DNA of 64,000 nt from Bradyrhizobium elkanii USDA 76 (GCF_023278185.1 NZ_CP066356.1:2286001-2350000); one strand, 5' to 3'; counted from the stretch's first letter, positions 1 to 8,785 are shown. Notes: a model not told the origin generated them from the letters alone. A program made the numbers and translations.

Positions 1-510
1 CTTCGCCATGTCGGTCCATTCGGGCGTATAGCCCGCGTCGTGGCGGTAATAGCCCTGGCACATCCAGAAGAAGTTGGTGGTGAAGCGCAGCCGCTCGCCG
101 GTATCGATGCGCGTCGCATCGATGGTCCAGAGATTGGTCTCGTTCGACCACTTCGCCGCGGTGATGGTGTGGCGATAGCGGATGTGGCGGGCGAGGTCGT
201 TCTCCTCGATCACCTCGCCCATGTACTTCAGGATTTCGGCCGCGGTCGCGATCGGCGCGCTGGTCCACGGCTTGAAGCGATAGCCGAAGGTGTGCAGGTC
301 GCTGTCGGAGCGGATGCCGGGATAGCGGTGGGTGGACCAGGTGCCGCCGAAAGTCTTCTGCGTCTCCAGCACCACGAAGCTGGTGCCGGGGCATTGCGTG
401 GTGAGGTGGTAGGCGGCGCCGACGCCGGAGATGCCGGCGCCTGCGATCAGGACGTCGAAATGCTCTGTGGTGACGGGCTCGGCGGCGCGGATCTGGGTCT
501 GGACGTTCAT
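1..510 (-). CDS. Flavin-containing (Baeyer-Villiger-type) monooxygenase, C-terminus cut by window edge
   Basis: The 170 residues visible are the N-terminal third of an FAD/NADPH-dependent monooxygenase. The Rossmann FAD motif GAGISGVGAAYHL lies near residues 24-36. It is followed by FGGTW and RYPGIRSDSD, which match the GGTWxxNxYPGxxxD stretch typical of Baeyer-Villiger and related class B monooxygenases. Such enzymes insert one oxygen atom from O2 into ketones or oxidise heteroatoms; the substrate here cannot be told. The ATG at 508-510 gives an N-terminus just ahead of the FAD fold. The reading frame is open to position 1, so the rest of the protein lies outside the window. The long opposite-strand frame over this region is judged a shadow. 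Confidence 0.85.
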   Translation of the reverse strand, partial: MNVQTQIRAAEPVTTEHFDVLIAGAGISGVGAAYHLTTQCPGTSFVVLETQKTFGGTWSTHRYPGIRSDSDLHTFGYRFKPWTSAPIATAAEILKYMGEVIEENDLARHIRYRHTITAAKWSNETNLWTIDATRIDTGERLRFTTNFFWMCQGYYRHDAGYTPEWTDMAK

Positions 511-559
511 CTTCCCTGGTCTTCTTGCTTGTTGGCTTGTTTGTTGAGCTGCAGAAGCA

Positions 560-587
560 AAACGCCGGAGCCGTCGCCCCGGCGTTT
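560..587 (-). terminator. Hairpin after the MoxR gene
   Basis: A 9-bp perfect inverted repeat (AAACGCCGG / CCGGCGTTT, 560-568 and 579-587) starts 13 nt past the MoxR stop codon. Read on the minus strand it ends in GTTTT. The T-run is short, so this is a plausible but not strong intrinsic terminator. Confidence 0.55.
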
Positions 588-600
588 GCCGATATCGGAG

Positions 601-1443
601 CTAGACTTCGCGGCGGCTGAGGAAAGCCAGCCGCTCGAACAGATGCACGTCCTGCTCGTTCTTGAGCAGCGCGCCATGCAGCGGCGGGATCAGCTTGCGC
701 GGATCGCGCTCGCGCAGCATCTCCGGCGTGATGTCCTCGTTCAACAGCAGCTTGAGCCAGTCGAGCAGCTCCGAGGTCGAGGGCTTCTTCTTCAGGCCCG
801 GCACCTCGCGGACTTCGAAGAAGATCCGCAGCGCCTCTTCCACCAGGCGCTTCTTGATGCCGGGGAAGTGCACGTCGACGATCTTGCCCATCGTCTCGTT
901 GTCGGGGAACTTGATGTAGTGGAAGAAGCAGCGGCGCAGGAAGGCGTCCGGCAGTTCCTTCTCGTTGTTCGACGTGATCATCACGATCGGGCGCAGCTTC
1001 GCCTTGATGGTCTCGCCGGTCTCGTAGACGTGGAATTCCATGCGGTCGAGTTCGAGCAGCAGATCGTTGGGGAATTCGATGTCGGCCTTGTCGATCTCGT
1101 CGATCAGCAGCACCGGGCGCTTCTCGTTGGTGAAGGCCTCCCACAGCTTGCCGCGCTTGATGTAGTTCTTGATGTCGGACACGCGGGCGTCGCCGAGCTG
1201 GCTGTCGCGCAGCCGGGACACCGCATCGTATTCGTAGAGGCCCTGCTGCGCCTTGGTGGTCGACTTGATGTGCCAGGTCAAAAGTGGCGCGTCGATCGCC
1301 TTGGCGACTTCCTCGGCCAGCACGGTCTTGCCGGTGCCGGGCTCGCCCTTCACCAGCAGCGGGCGCTCGAGCACGATGGCGGCATTGACGGCGACCTTGA
1401 GGTCATCGGTGGCGACGTAGTCCTTGGTACCCGTGAATTTCAT
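601..1443 (-). CDS. MoxR-family AAA+ ATPase
   Basis: This 280-residue protein is a stand-alone MoxR-type AAA+ ATPase. The Walker A motif GEPGTGKT is at residues 33-40 and the Walker B VLLIDEID at 111-118. A sensor-1-like ITSNNEKELPDAFLRRC stretch follows, and the C-terminal lid is helical. MoxR ATPases work as chaperones with VWA-domain partners to insert cofactors or mature complexes; CoxD/CoxE of CO dehydrogenase is the classic pair. A CoxE-like VWA gene sits at 3706-4881, though it is divergent and a diguanylate cyclase gene lies between. The ATG at 1443 begins MKFTGTKDYV, a typical N-terminus for the family. The target complex is unknown; no molybdenum hydroxylase genes are nearby. Confidence 0.9.
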   Translation of the reverse strand: MKFTGTKDYVATDDLKVAVNAAIVLERPLLVKGEPGTGKTVLAEEVAKAIDAPLLTWHIKSTTKAQQGLYEYDAVSRLRDSQLGDARVSDIKNYIKRGKLWEAFTNEKRPVLLIDEIDKADIEFPNDLLLELDRMEFHVYETGETIKAKLRPIVMITSNNEKELPDAFLRRCFFHYIKFPDNETMGKIVDVHFPGIKKRLVEEALRIFFEVREVPGLKKKPSTSELLDWLKLLLNEDITPEMLRERDPRKLIPPLHGALLKNEQDVHLFERLAFLSRREV

Positions 1444-1626
1444 CTATCTGTTTGCCTTGCTTCGTTCGTCGGCGGCCCGGGCCCCCACACGAAACGACCG
1501 CTCTCGCAGCGGTCGCATGTCCTCTCCGATATCTTGTCCGGTACAATTCTAATTGAAAAAGCCGGGCGGTCTAGCGCGGATTCCGCAGCGCAGCGGTACC
1601 CCGGACAGCGCCGGGCGCATAGTATG

Positions 1627-3558
1627 TCAGGCGTACTGTTTCCGTCCCGCGGAATGATTGTCACCCGCGAGCGACGAGGCCAGCACCGTGCGGTCGCGTC
1701 CCGAACGTTTCGCCTCATAGAGCGCGAGGTCGGCCCGGCCGAGCAGCTCGGTCTCGCTCGCGGTCGCGGCCGACCGGCTGGCGATCCCGAGGCTGATCGA
1801 AACCACGCCGCGGCGGGCGGCCGGATTGGCGATCGCCAGCGACCGCACCGTGAGGCGCATCGCTTCAGCGACCTTCAGTGCATCCTGCTCGCCGACGCCG
1901 GGCAGGATGATCGCGAATTCCTCGCCGCCATATCGCGCCGCCAGCGCGGTGGTGTTGGTGGTGGCGTCCGCGATCACGCGCGCCACGCGCCGCAGGCACT
2001 CGTCGCCGGCCTGGTGACCTTGCGTGTCGTTGAAACCCTTGAAGTGATCGATGTCGAGCATGATCAGCGAGATCTGCTCCCGGTCGCGGAACTCGCGCGG
2101 CAGCGCGCTGTCGAAGCTGCGGCGGTTAGCGAGGGTCGTCAGGCCGTCGGTCGTCGCCAGCTCGGACAGGCGGATGTTCAGTGCGTTGAGCTCGTCCTCC
2201 ATCTTGCGGCGCTCGGTCACGTCGCGCAGCACGCCGACGACCTCGATGGCATGGTGGTCTTCCGCCGCGCCGGCAAGCTTGAAGTTGATCTCGACCCAGA
2301 CCTCGCTGCCATCGGCGCGGAAGGTCTTGAATTCGACGGTCTTGGTGGTGGTCCAGTTGGTCAATTCCGACGTCGCCCTGGCGACGTCGGCGAGATGATC
2401 GGAGTGCACGAACTCGAAGCAGGATTTACCGATCAGATCGTCCGGGTTTCGGCCGAGGATGGTCTCAACCGACTGCGACACGAACAGGAAGCGACCGTTG
2501 CGGTCCAGCAGGATCACCACATCGGCGATGTTGTCGGCAAGCAGCCGGTAGCGCGCCTCGCGTTCCCGGAGCATCCGCGCGACCTTGGTACGCTTGGCAA
2601 ACTCCTTGCCGAGCAGGATCGCGAACAGGATAACGCTTCCCATCAGGATGATGGCGACAAGCAGGTCGTTGCGCAAATCGTCATGCCATGCGGCGAGAAC
2701 CTGGGCTTCGGGCAAGGCGACGGTGACCACGATCGGATATTGCGAAGCGCGCTCGAAGCCGAGATATTTGACGCGTCCGTCGAACGGCGATGTGGTTTTC
2801 GTGTAGCCGGTTCGGTCCTGCTCGATCTTCGCCTTGAATGCCGCGGAAACCTCCTTGTTCCACTTGCCCGCCGGCCAGTGCGCCAAAACGATCCCGTCGA
2901 GCCGAAGCAGGGTAATTCCGGCGTGCGGACCGAATTTGAAGGCTTGATAGAAGTTGTCGAAATAGCTTGTCTCGATGGTCGCGAACAGCACGCCGCCGAA
3001 GCTGCCATCCTCCCTGGTGACGCGTCGCGACAGCACGATGGTCGGCTGACCGGTCAGGCGCGACTGCAACGGCTCGCTGATATGCAGCGATGCATCCGTC
3101 GAGTCGCGATGGCCGATGAAATAGCCGCGATCGGCATTGTTGTGCGCCGGCAGCTCCGCGGCCGACGAGTAGATCCGGTTGCCGTCGGGGTCGATCACGC
3201 CGATCTCCTTGATCTGCGGCAGCGCGTCGGCGGTCTTGCGCAGCGCCGCGTTGAAGCGATCGACGCGCGGCTTCTGGTATTTCAGCAGGTCGACCATGGC
3301 GTTCATGGCCACGTCGATCGCCTGGACCGAATGCGAGGCGTGTTCCGCCAGCGAGTGGGTGAGGTTGCGGATGTCGCGCTCGCCCTGGGCCAGTGCCGTG
3401 GTGCGCGCCTCGACCGCCTTCCAGATCAAAAGACCCAGCACGAATATGCTCATCGCCGCCACCACGGCGGCGACGATCGCCGTCGGCGAAAACAGTTTCG
3501 GCAGCTTGGCGGGGCTATCGGGCACGTCGATCGGGTCCACTGGCGCGTGTTGCTGCAA
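1627..3558 (-). CDS. Membrane diguanylate cyclase (dCache-PAS-GGDEF)
   Basis: This 643-residue sensor protein probably makes cyclic di-GMP. It has a transmembrane helix at about residues 27-49, a periplasmic double-Cache-like region to about 300, a second helix (LLVAIILMGSVILF), a PAS domain at about 340-460 followed by the DVTERRKMEDEL linker, and a GGDEF domain. The active-site loop reads GGEEF, an accepted active variant. The RxxD product-inhibition site normally found five residues upstream is absent (NTTA in its place), so feedback inhibition may be lost. The start is a TTG at 3556-3558; a GTG nine codons in is an alternative. It lies between, and is co-oriented with, the MoxR gene, with a 183-nt gap that argues against tight co-translation. 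Confidence 0.88.
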   Translation of the reverse strand: MQQHAPVDPIDVPDSPAKLPKLFSPTAIVAAVVAAMSIFVLGLLIWKAVEARTTALAQGERDIRNLTHSLAEHASHSVQAIDVAMNAMVDLLKYQKPRVDRFNAALRKTADALPQIKEIGVIDPDGNRIYSSAAELPAHNNADRGYFIGHRDSTDASLHISEPLQSRLTGQPTIVLSRRVTREDGSFGGVLFATIETSYFDNFYQAFKFGPHAGITLLRLDGIVLAHWPAGKWNKEVSAAFKAKIEQDRTGYTKTTSPFDGRVKYLGFERASQYPIVVTVALPEAQVLAAWHDDLRNDLLVAIILMGSVILFAILLGKEFAKRTKVARMLREREARYRLLADNIADVVILLDRNGRFLFVSQSVETILGRNPDDLIGKSCFEFVHSDHLADVARATSELTNWTTTKTVEFKTFRADGSEVWVEINFKLAGAAEDHHAIEVVGVLRDVTERRKMEDELNALNIRLSELATTDGLTTLANRRSFDSALPREFRDREQISLIMLDIDHFKGFNDTQGHQAGDECLRRVARVIADATTNTTALAARYGGEEFAIILPGVGEQDALKVAEAMRLTVRSLAIANPAARRGVVSISLGIASRSAATASETELLGRADLALYEAKRSGRDRTVLASSLAGDNHSAGRKQYA

Positions 3559-3705
3559 CGATCAACGTCCGATCTTAATGTCACGTTTCGCCGCCGGGAG
3601 CCGAAGCCGGCCGGGGTGGTTAAGTGAAAGTGAATGGCTGATCCGCAGCCGCAACCGGGGGAGGGGCCCTTGACGGCACCGGCAGGGCGGGCGATTTAAG
3701 TAAAT

Positions 3706-4881
3706 ATGTTCCTGCAGTTTTTCACATCGCTGCGCGACGCCCAGGTCCCCGTGACGTTACGGGAATATCTGACCTTGATGGAAGCGCTTGACGCCGATCT
3801 CGCCGAGCAGACGGTCGAGAACTTCTACTATTTGTCGCGCGCCGCGCTGGTGAAGGACGAGCGCAATCTCGACAAGTTCGACCGCGTGTTCGGTACCGTG
3901 TTCAAGGGGCTCGAGAGCCTGCTCGCCGCCATGGGCAAGGCGGAGATCCCCGAGGAGTGGCTGAAGAAGCTCGCGGAGAAATATCTCACCGAGGAAGAGA
4001 AGAAGCAGATCGAGGCCATGGGCTGGGACAAGCTCATGGAGACGCTAAAGAAGCGGCTCGAGGAACAGAAGGGCCGCCACCAGGGCGGCAGCAAGTGGAT
4101 CGGCACCGCCGGCACCTCGCCGTTCGGCGCCCATGGCTACAATCCCGAGGGCGTGCGCATCGGGCAGGAGAAGAACCGCAACAACCGCGCCGTGAAGGTG
4201 TGGGACAAGCGCGAGTTCAAGGACCTCGACGGCAATGTCGAGCTTGGCATCCGCAACATCAAGGTGGCGCTGCGGCGGCTGCGCAAGTTCGCGCGCACCG
4301 GCGCGCCGGATGAACTCGACCTCGACACCACGATCAAGGAGACCGCCAACCACGGCTATCTCGACGTGCACATGCGCCCCGAGCGGCGCAACGCGGTCAA
4401 GGTGCTGGTGTTCTTCGATATCGGCGGCTCGATGGATTCGCATATCGAGCAGGTCGAGGAACTGTTCTCGGCCGCCAAGAGCGAATTCAAGCACATGGAA
4501 TATTTCTACTTCCACAACTGCCTCTATGAAGGCGTCTGGAAGCAGAACAAGCGGCGCTTCACCGATCGCACGCCGACCTGGGACGTGCTGCACAAGTATC
4601 CGCACGACTACAAGGTGGTGTTCGTGGGCGACGCCTCGATGTCGCCTTACGAGATCATGGTTCCCGGCGGCTCGGTCGAGCATGTCAACGAAGAGGCCGG
4701 CTCGGTCTGGCTCGACCGCATCATCCGCACCTATCCGCACGCGGTGTGGCTGAATCCGGTGGCGCAGAAGCACTGGGACTATTCGGAATCGACCACCATC
4801 ATCCGCCGCCTGTTCTCCGAGCGCATGTATCCGATCACGATCGAAGGTCTGGAGAACGCGATGCGGGAGCTGGTGCGGTAA
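3706..4881 (+). CDS. VWA-domain protein, CoxE-like
   Basis: This 391-residue protein has an N-terminal helical region and a C-terminal von Willebrand A domain. The metal-ion-dependent adhesion site is DIGGSMDSH at residues 238-246, a variant of DxSxS in which the first serine is glycine. A charged, Lys/Glu-rich segment lies around residues 80-130. Proteins of this type pair with MoxR ATPases to mature large enzyme complexes, and the MoxR gene at 601-1443 is the obvious partner although transcribed the other way. The ATG at 3706 gives MFLQFFTSLRDAQVPVT, the usual family start. Two rhodanese-type genes follow on the same strand, but no direct link is shown. Confidence 0.88.
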   Translation: MFLQFFTSLRDAQVPVTLREYLTLMEALDADLAEQTVENFYYLSRAALVKDERNLDKFDRVFGTVFKGLESLLAAMGKAEIPEEWLKKLAEKYLTEEEKKQIEAMGWDKLMETLKKRLEEQKGRHQGGSKWIGTAGTSPFGAHGYNPEGVRIGQEKNRNNRAVKVWDKREFKDLDGNVELGIRNIKVALRRLRKFARTGAPDELDLDTTIKETANHGYLDVHMRPERRNAVKVLVFFDIGGSMDSHIEQVEELFSAAKSEFKHMEYFYFHNCLYEGVWKQNKRRFTDRTPTWDVLHKYPHDYKVVFVGDASMSPYEIMVPGGSVEHVNEEAGSVWLDRIIRTYPHAVWLNPVAQKHWDYSESTTIIRRLFSERMYPITIEGLENAMRELVR

Positions 4882-4936
4882 ACGCACAACGCGTCGCGTG
4901 CCGGCGGGCGCGCCAACAACATCCAGGGAGAGCTCC

Positions 4937-5350
4937 ATGCCCCAGAACATCCACCGCGGCATCAAGGTGATGATCGACGAGGCCAATGCCGAGATCGAGA
5001 CCATCAGCGCGGCCGATGCGATTACGCTGATCGGCAAGAACGACGTCGTCATCGTCGACATCCGCGATCCCCGCGAGATCGAGCGCGACGGCAAGATCCC
5101 CGGCGCGTTCTCCTGCACCCGCGGCATGCTCGAGTTCTGGATCGATCCGAACAGCCCCTACGCCAAGCCGATCTTCCAGGAAGACAAGAAGTTCATCTTC
5201 CACTGCGCCGGCGGCCTGCGCTCGGCACTCGCCGCCAAGACCGCGAAGGACATGGGCCTGAAGCCGGTCGCGCATATGGGCGGCGGCTTTGCCGCCTGGC
5301 GCGAGGCCGGCGGGCCGATCGAGGCGTGGGAGCCGAAGAAGAAGGGCTAG
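4937..5350 (+). CDS. Rhodanese-like single-domain sulfurtransferase
   Basis: A 137-residue cytoplasmic rhodanese-domain protein. The catalytic cysteine is residue 90 in HCAGGLRSALAAKT, with the DIRDPREIE segment typical of the fold upstream. Such proteins carry a persulfide on the cysteine and pass sulfur to acceptors such as cyanide or thiols. The ATG at 4937 is preferred over an in-frame ATG at 4898 because AGGGAG (4925-4930) sits at the right distance. It lies 55 nt after the VWA gene and 99 nt before a second, two-domain sulfurtransferase, so a small sulfur-transfer cluster is likely. Physiological donor and acceptor are unknown. Confidence 0.88.
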   Translation: MPQNIHRGIKVMIDEANAEIETISAADAITLIGKNDVVIVDIRDPREIERDGKIPGAFSCTRGMLEFWIDPNSPYAKPIFQEDKKFIFHCAGGLRSALAAKTAKDMGLKPVAHMGGGFAAWREAGGPIEAWEPKKKG

Positions 5351-5355
5351 GCAGG

Positions 5356-5430
5356 ATGTCACGCGCGGGCTTGACCCGCGTGTCCATCGCTTCACAGCAG
5401 GATGGATTGCCGGATCAAGTCCGGCAATGA
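5356..5430. repeat. REP-like pair of palindromes (GLDPAIH-type)
   Basis: Two GC-rich inverted repeats sit between the sulfurtransferase genes. One is CGCGGGC-TTGA-CCCGCG at about 5364-5380. The other is GATTGCCGG-ATCAAGT-CCGGCAATGAC at about 5404-5430. Read on the minus strand they encode the chance peptide GLDPAIHP, a hallmark of a repeat scattered through Rhizobiales genomes. A related copy is at 12073-12153. Confidence 0.7.
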
Positions 5431-5449
5431 CGATGGAGAGACATGCAAG

Positions 5450-6307
5450 ATGACGACGACCGACGATCCGCTCGTTTCGACCGAATGGCTGGCTGCGCAT
5501 CTTGGCGATGCCAACGTCAAGGTGCTCGATGCGACCTTCAAATTGCCGGGCGTGCTGCCGCTGCCGAAGGACGATTATCTCGCCGCGCACCTGCCGGGTG
5601 CTGTGTTCTTCGATGTCGACGCGGTGTCGGACCATTCCAATCCGCTGCCGCACATGTTTCCGAGCGCCGAGCAGTTCGGCCGCGACATCGGTGGACTCGG
5701 CATCGGCAATGCCGACACCGTGGTGATCTATGATGCCGGCGGCTGGGTCGCGGCGCCGCGCGCCTGGTGGATGTTCCTGTCCTATGGCCATCGCAACGTG
5801 CGCATCCTCAACGGCGGCCTGAAGAAGTGGCGCGCCGAGGGCAGGGCGGTCGAGAGCGGCGAGGTGAAGCCGAAGCCTGCGACCTTCAAGGCGAGCTACG
5901 ATCCGCAGCGCGTGCGCAGCATCGAGCAGATGATCGCCAATGTCGAAAGCCGTGCCGAGCAGGTGATCGATGCGCGCGCCGCCGACCGCTTCGAAGGCCG
6001 CGCGCCGGAGCCGCGGCCGGGCATCCGCGCCGGCCACATCCCCGGCGCCCGCAACGTGCCCTACAACCAGCTGTTCGATGCCGCGACCGGCGAGATGAAG
6101 CCGCTCGATGATCTGCGCAAGTCGTTCACGGGCGCCGGCGTGAAGCTCGATGCGCCGATCGTGACCAGCTGCGGCTCGGGCGTCTCGGCCGGCGTGTTGA
6201 CGCTTGCGCTCTACCGGCTCGGCATCACCGAGAGCGCGCTCTATGACGGCTCATGGTCGGAATGGGCGCAGGCGAGCGGCCCGCCGATCGCGACGGGACC
6301 GGCCTGA
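5450..6307 (+). CDS. sseA: 3-mercaptopyruvate sulfurtransferase
   Basis: This 285-residue protein has two rhodanese domains, the usual length and layout of SseA. The active-site loop around Cys241 reads CGSGVSAG. CGSG(V/T) is the loop expected of 3-mercaptopyruvate sulfurtransferases, while thiosulfate sulfurtransferases carry CRxG(V/T). The enzyme would move sulfur from 3-mercaptopyruvate to a thiol or cyanide in cysteine catabolism. The start is the ATG at 5450, preceded by GGAGAG (5435-5440). An in-frame ATG at 5402 lies inside the palindromic repeat and is rejected. The neighbouring rhodanese upstream suggests shared expression. Confidence 0.9.
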   Translation: MTTTDDPLVSTEWLAAHLGDANVKVLDATFKLPGVLPLPKDDYLAAHLPGAVFFDVDAVSDHSNPLPHMFPSAEQFGRDIGGLGIGNADTVVIYDAGGWVAAPRAWWMFLSYGHRNVRILNGGLKKWRAEGRAVESGEVKPKPATFKASYDPQRVRSIEQMIANVESRAEQVIDARAADRFEGRAPEPRPGIRAGHIPGARNVPYNQLFDAATGEMKPLDDLRKSFTGAGVKLDAPIVTSCGSGVSAGVLTLALYRLGITESALYDGSWSEWAQASGPPIATGPA

Positions 6308-6325
6308 CAGGGTAATCCCTGCTTG

Positions 6326-7159
6326 CTAGCGTCGGGTGAGCGGCACCAGCGTCGGCTGGCCGAACGGATCGAGCTGCTGCTGAACGACCTGCCGAACCGG
6401 CTGCGCGCGGACAATCCGACGCCGCTCCTTGCGGTGGGCCGGCTTGCTGACCGCGCTGCGCTCCGGCTTCTTCGCCTTAATAGCCTTCGGCGTCGCCGGG
6501 GCTTCGACAACAACTTCAGGTCCGCCCAGCGTCGCGATCTTGGTCGCGGCTGCGACCGCCTCGGGTGACGGAGGCGGTGCCGGCTCGGGCGCTGCCATCG
6601 CGGGTGCCGGCGGAGGAAGTGCGGGCTCGCTGGGGACGGGCGGATCGGCGACGGCGGCGACCTTGGCCTCGGTGGCCGCCGCTGCAGCTTCGGCGCCAGC
6701 GGGCGTCGGCTCCGATGCCGGCAAGGGATCTGCGGTCGGAGTCTGAGCCGCAGTGTCGGCGGATTGGGCCGGCGCTGGGGTCGTCGCGGCCTGGGCTTCC
6801 GGCTTCGGCGGAGCGGGCGGGACCGGATCATCCGCCGTCACGGCGGCAACCTTCTCCGGCTCGGCTGCAGGGGTGATCTCAGCGGGAGCAGCCGGTTCGG
6901 ACGCGGCTGGCTCGGGCGGGGGTGCCGCCGGAATATCGGTCGTCACCTTGTCGGCGGGCGGGTCGACCCGCACCATGGCAAGCACTGGCGGGGCGTCGGG
7001 CTGCTGCGCGAATTGCGGCTCGGGCGGCGCCCGGACGGCCGGAATGCTGGCGAACTCTTCATGCGCCGCGCGAAACAGCGCGGCTGCCCCTAACCCGAAC
7101 ACCAGCAGCGAGGTCGCCAGCACGATCGCGGCGAACAGAAAACGAAGGCCGGGGAGCAT
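6326..7159 (-). CDS. Membrane-anchored Pro/Ala-rich protein, function unknown
   Basis: This 277-residue protein starts at the ATG at 7157-7159, with AGGGGGAA just upstream on the coding strand. It opens with one hydrophobic anchor (LRFLFAAIVLATSLLVFGLG) and continues as a long low-complexity tract rich in Pro, Ala and Glu. The tail is basic (KERRRIVRAQPVRQVVQQQ). The layout suggests a single-pass inner-membrane protein with an extended periplasmic linker, like TonB-type or envelope-spacer proteins, but no TonB C-terminal domain is visible. It converges with sseA, with 18 nt between their ends. No function is assigned. Confidence 0.7.
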   Translation of the reverse strand: MLPGLRFLFAAIVLATSLLVFGLGAAALFRAAHEEFASIPAVRAPPEPQFAQQPDAPPVLAMVRVDPPADKVTTDIPAAPPPEPAASEPAAPAEITPAAEPEKVAAVTADDPVPPAPPKPEAQAATTPAPAQSADTAAQTPTADPLPASEPTPAGAEAAAAATEAKVAAVADPPVPSEPALPPPAPAMAAPEPAPPPSPEAVAAATKIATLGGPEVVVEAPATPKAIKAKKPERSAVSKPAHRKERRRIVRAQPVRQVVQQQLDPFGQPTLVPLTRR

Positions 7160-7487
7160 GGGCGCGGTTCCCCCTTCTGCGGGAGGGTCTTCGATGTCGA
7201 GGGAACGCGGTGACCACACAAGAAAGCCGGCGTCGCGAGCGCGAATCAGGCCGATTCGAAGATATCGCAACGTCCCGGGACTGTTTGTTACAAAATGCGG
7301 GTGATTGAAGACTTTGGCCACGTGGACAAACATTCCGGGCCCGTGAGACATCTTTGCCGCAGCGTTGACGCGAAATCACAAAAGGCCCGGAATAGCCCGG
7401 GTTTCGCGGATTTGTCTTGAATGCGCCGCTATCTTCCTGCATTGGGCCGTTAACAGTCCGGTGTGGCTTGGGGACTATAATAGAGCA
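7160..7487. other. Intergenic region between divergent genes
   Basis: These 328 nt separate the Pro/Ala-rich gene from the L,D-transpeptidase gene and must hold both promoters. A TATAAT (7476-7481) lies only 6 nt before the transpeptidase ATG, with no good -35 at standard spacing, so it is not called as a promoter. No ORF with coding character is seen. Confidence 0.5.
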
Positions 7488-8732
7488 ATGATGATCAACC
7501 GCATTCTGACGATTTGCGCTGCCGCGGCTCTCGGCGTGGCAGGAACCTCGCTTGCGCATGCGCAGCAGGGTTATCCGGCACCCCAGGGCACGGCCTATTC
7601 GACGGCGCCCCAGCCCTACCCCCAGGGCAGCATGCCGGATTTCGACGCTCTCAATGACGATGACGGGCAGGATTCGGCTGCACTGCCGCCGCCTGGTCCG
7701 GTGCTGTCGCCGAACGACCCGCGCTATGGCCGTCCGGCGAATGCGCCCACCTATTCCGATCGTGACGCGCCGACCGGTCCGGTGATGTCGCCGGACGATC
7801 CGCGCTATGGCCGCCCGATGAATGCTCCTCCGGTCTATTCCGGCCGTGGCGCGCCGACTGGCCCGGTGATGTCGCCCGATGATCCCCGCTATGGCCGGCC
7901 GATGGGGCCGCCGCCCGTGATTTACGGTGACCGTCCGGGTGCGCAACAAGCCAATCGCGACAATGGCGTTCCGGCCGCCGGCGTTTCCTATGGCGACGAC
8001 CGCGGCGGCATGCGTCCGCCCGAGGGCGTTACCGGAGCCGTGCCGCAGCAGCAGGCGCCGGTCGATGCCAATGGCAAGCCGGTACAGATCGCGGCGCTGC
8101 CGCCGGACGAGCAGCCCGAAGACGCCCCGGCGCAACTGCCGCCGAATCTGCGTCGCCAGGAAGTGTCGTTCGCGACCAAGGAGCCGGCAGGCACGATCGT
8201 TGTCGATACGTCGAACACCTATCTCTATTACATCCTGGGCAATGGCCGGGCGGTCCGTTACGGCGTCCGTGTCGGCCGCGACGGCTTCACCTGGACCGGC
8301 GTGCAGAAGATCACCCGCAAGGCCGAGTGGCCGGATTGGCACCCGCCGACCGAGATGATCGAGCGTCAGCCCTATCTGCCGCGCTTCATGGCCGGCGGAC
8401 CCGGCAACCCGCTCGGCGCCCGCGCGATGTATCTCGGCTCGACCGTGTACCGTATTCACGGCACCAACCAGCCGTCGACCATCGGCAAGTTCGTCTCGTC
8501 GGGCTGCATCGGCATGCTGAACGAAGACGTGTCCGACCTCTTCGAACGCGCCAAGGTCGGCACCCGCGTGGTTGTGCTGCCCGGTGGTCCGCCGCCGGGA
8601 ACGGCGACGGCTTCTGCCGCGCCTGCGAACCCGATGGCTCCCTCCGCGGCCCAGGCTCAGGCGGCCGCGCCGCTGCCCGGCACGCAGCCGACCACGGTGC
8701 AGCCGCTGCCCGCACCGGTGACGGTGCGCTAG
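7488..8732 (+). CDS. Secreted L,D-transpeptidase (YkuD domain) with N-terminal repeats
   Basis: A 414-residue exported cell-wall enzyme. The signal peptide (ILTICAAAALGVAGTSLAHA) is cut near AHA-QQ. Residues 70-149 hold three tandem 25-28-residue repeats built on GPVxSPxDPRYGRP. The YkuD domain follows, with the catalytic His and Cys in HGTNQPSTIGK...SSGCIGM. L,D-transpeptidases form 3-3 cross-links in peptidoglycan or attach outer-membrane proteins to it. The C-terminus is a Pro/Ala-rich tail. Two ATGs lie in tandem (7488 and 7491); the first is used here. In-frame upstream ATGs give a non-signal extension and are rejected. A strong terminator follows at 8756. Confidence 0.92.
   Translation: MMINRILTICAAAALGVAGTSLAHAQQGYPAPQGTAYSTAPQPYPQGSMPDFDALNDDDGQDSAALPPPGPVLSPNDPRYGRPANAPTYSDRDAPTGPVMSPDDPRYGRPMNAPPVYSGRGAPTGPVMSPDDPRYGRPMGPPPVIYGDRPGAQQANRDNGVPAAGVSYGDDRGGMRPPEGVTGAVPQQQAPVDANGKPVQIAALPPDEQPEDAPAQLPPNLRRQEVSFATKEPAGTIVVDTSNTYLYYILGNGRAVRYGVRVGRDGFTWTGVQKITRKAEWPDWHPPTEMIERQPYLPRFMAGGPGNPLGARAMYLGSTVYRIHGTNQPSTIGKFVSSGCIGMLNEDVSDLFERAKVGTRVVVLPGGPPPGTATASAAPANPMAPSAAQAQAAAPLPGTQPTTVQPLPAPVTVR
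7695..7934 (+). repeat. Three in-frame repeats inside the L,D-transpeptidase
   Basis: Three consecutive units of about 81, 84 and 75 nt encode GPVLSPNDPRYGRP, GPVMSPDDPRYGRP and GPVMSPDDPRYGRP, each followed by a variable Pro/Tyr-rich spacer. They sit between the signal peptide and the YkuD domain. A copy-number-variable wall-spanning linker is likely. Confidence 0.8.
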
Positions 8733-8755
8733 GCCAACAGGCAAACTGATCATTG

Positions 8756-8785
8756 AAAAAGGCGCGCCAACGGCGCGCCTTTTTT
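8756..8785. terminator. Strong bidirectional intrinsic terminator
   Basis: An A-run (8756-8760) is followed by GGCGCGCC, a three-base loop (AAC), GGCGCGCC and a run of six T (8780-8785). It lies 23 nt after the L,D-transpeptidase stop and just before the 3' end of the convergent dehydrogenase gene, so it can serve both. Confidence 0.9.

Noticed and set aside
40..3627. A 1195-residue plus-strand open frame
   Set aside because: It lies antisense to the monooxygenase, MoxR and diguanylate cyclase genes, all of which have clear motifs. Its composition (many Arg, Ala, Leu, no domain) is that of a GC-rich shadow.
7476..7481. TATAAT as the L,D-transpeptidase promoter
   Set aside because: It is 6 nt from the ATG with no -35 at 16-18 nt, so it would give a leaderless transcript; chance match is likely.
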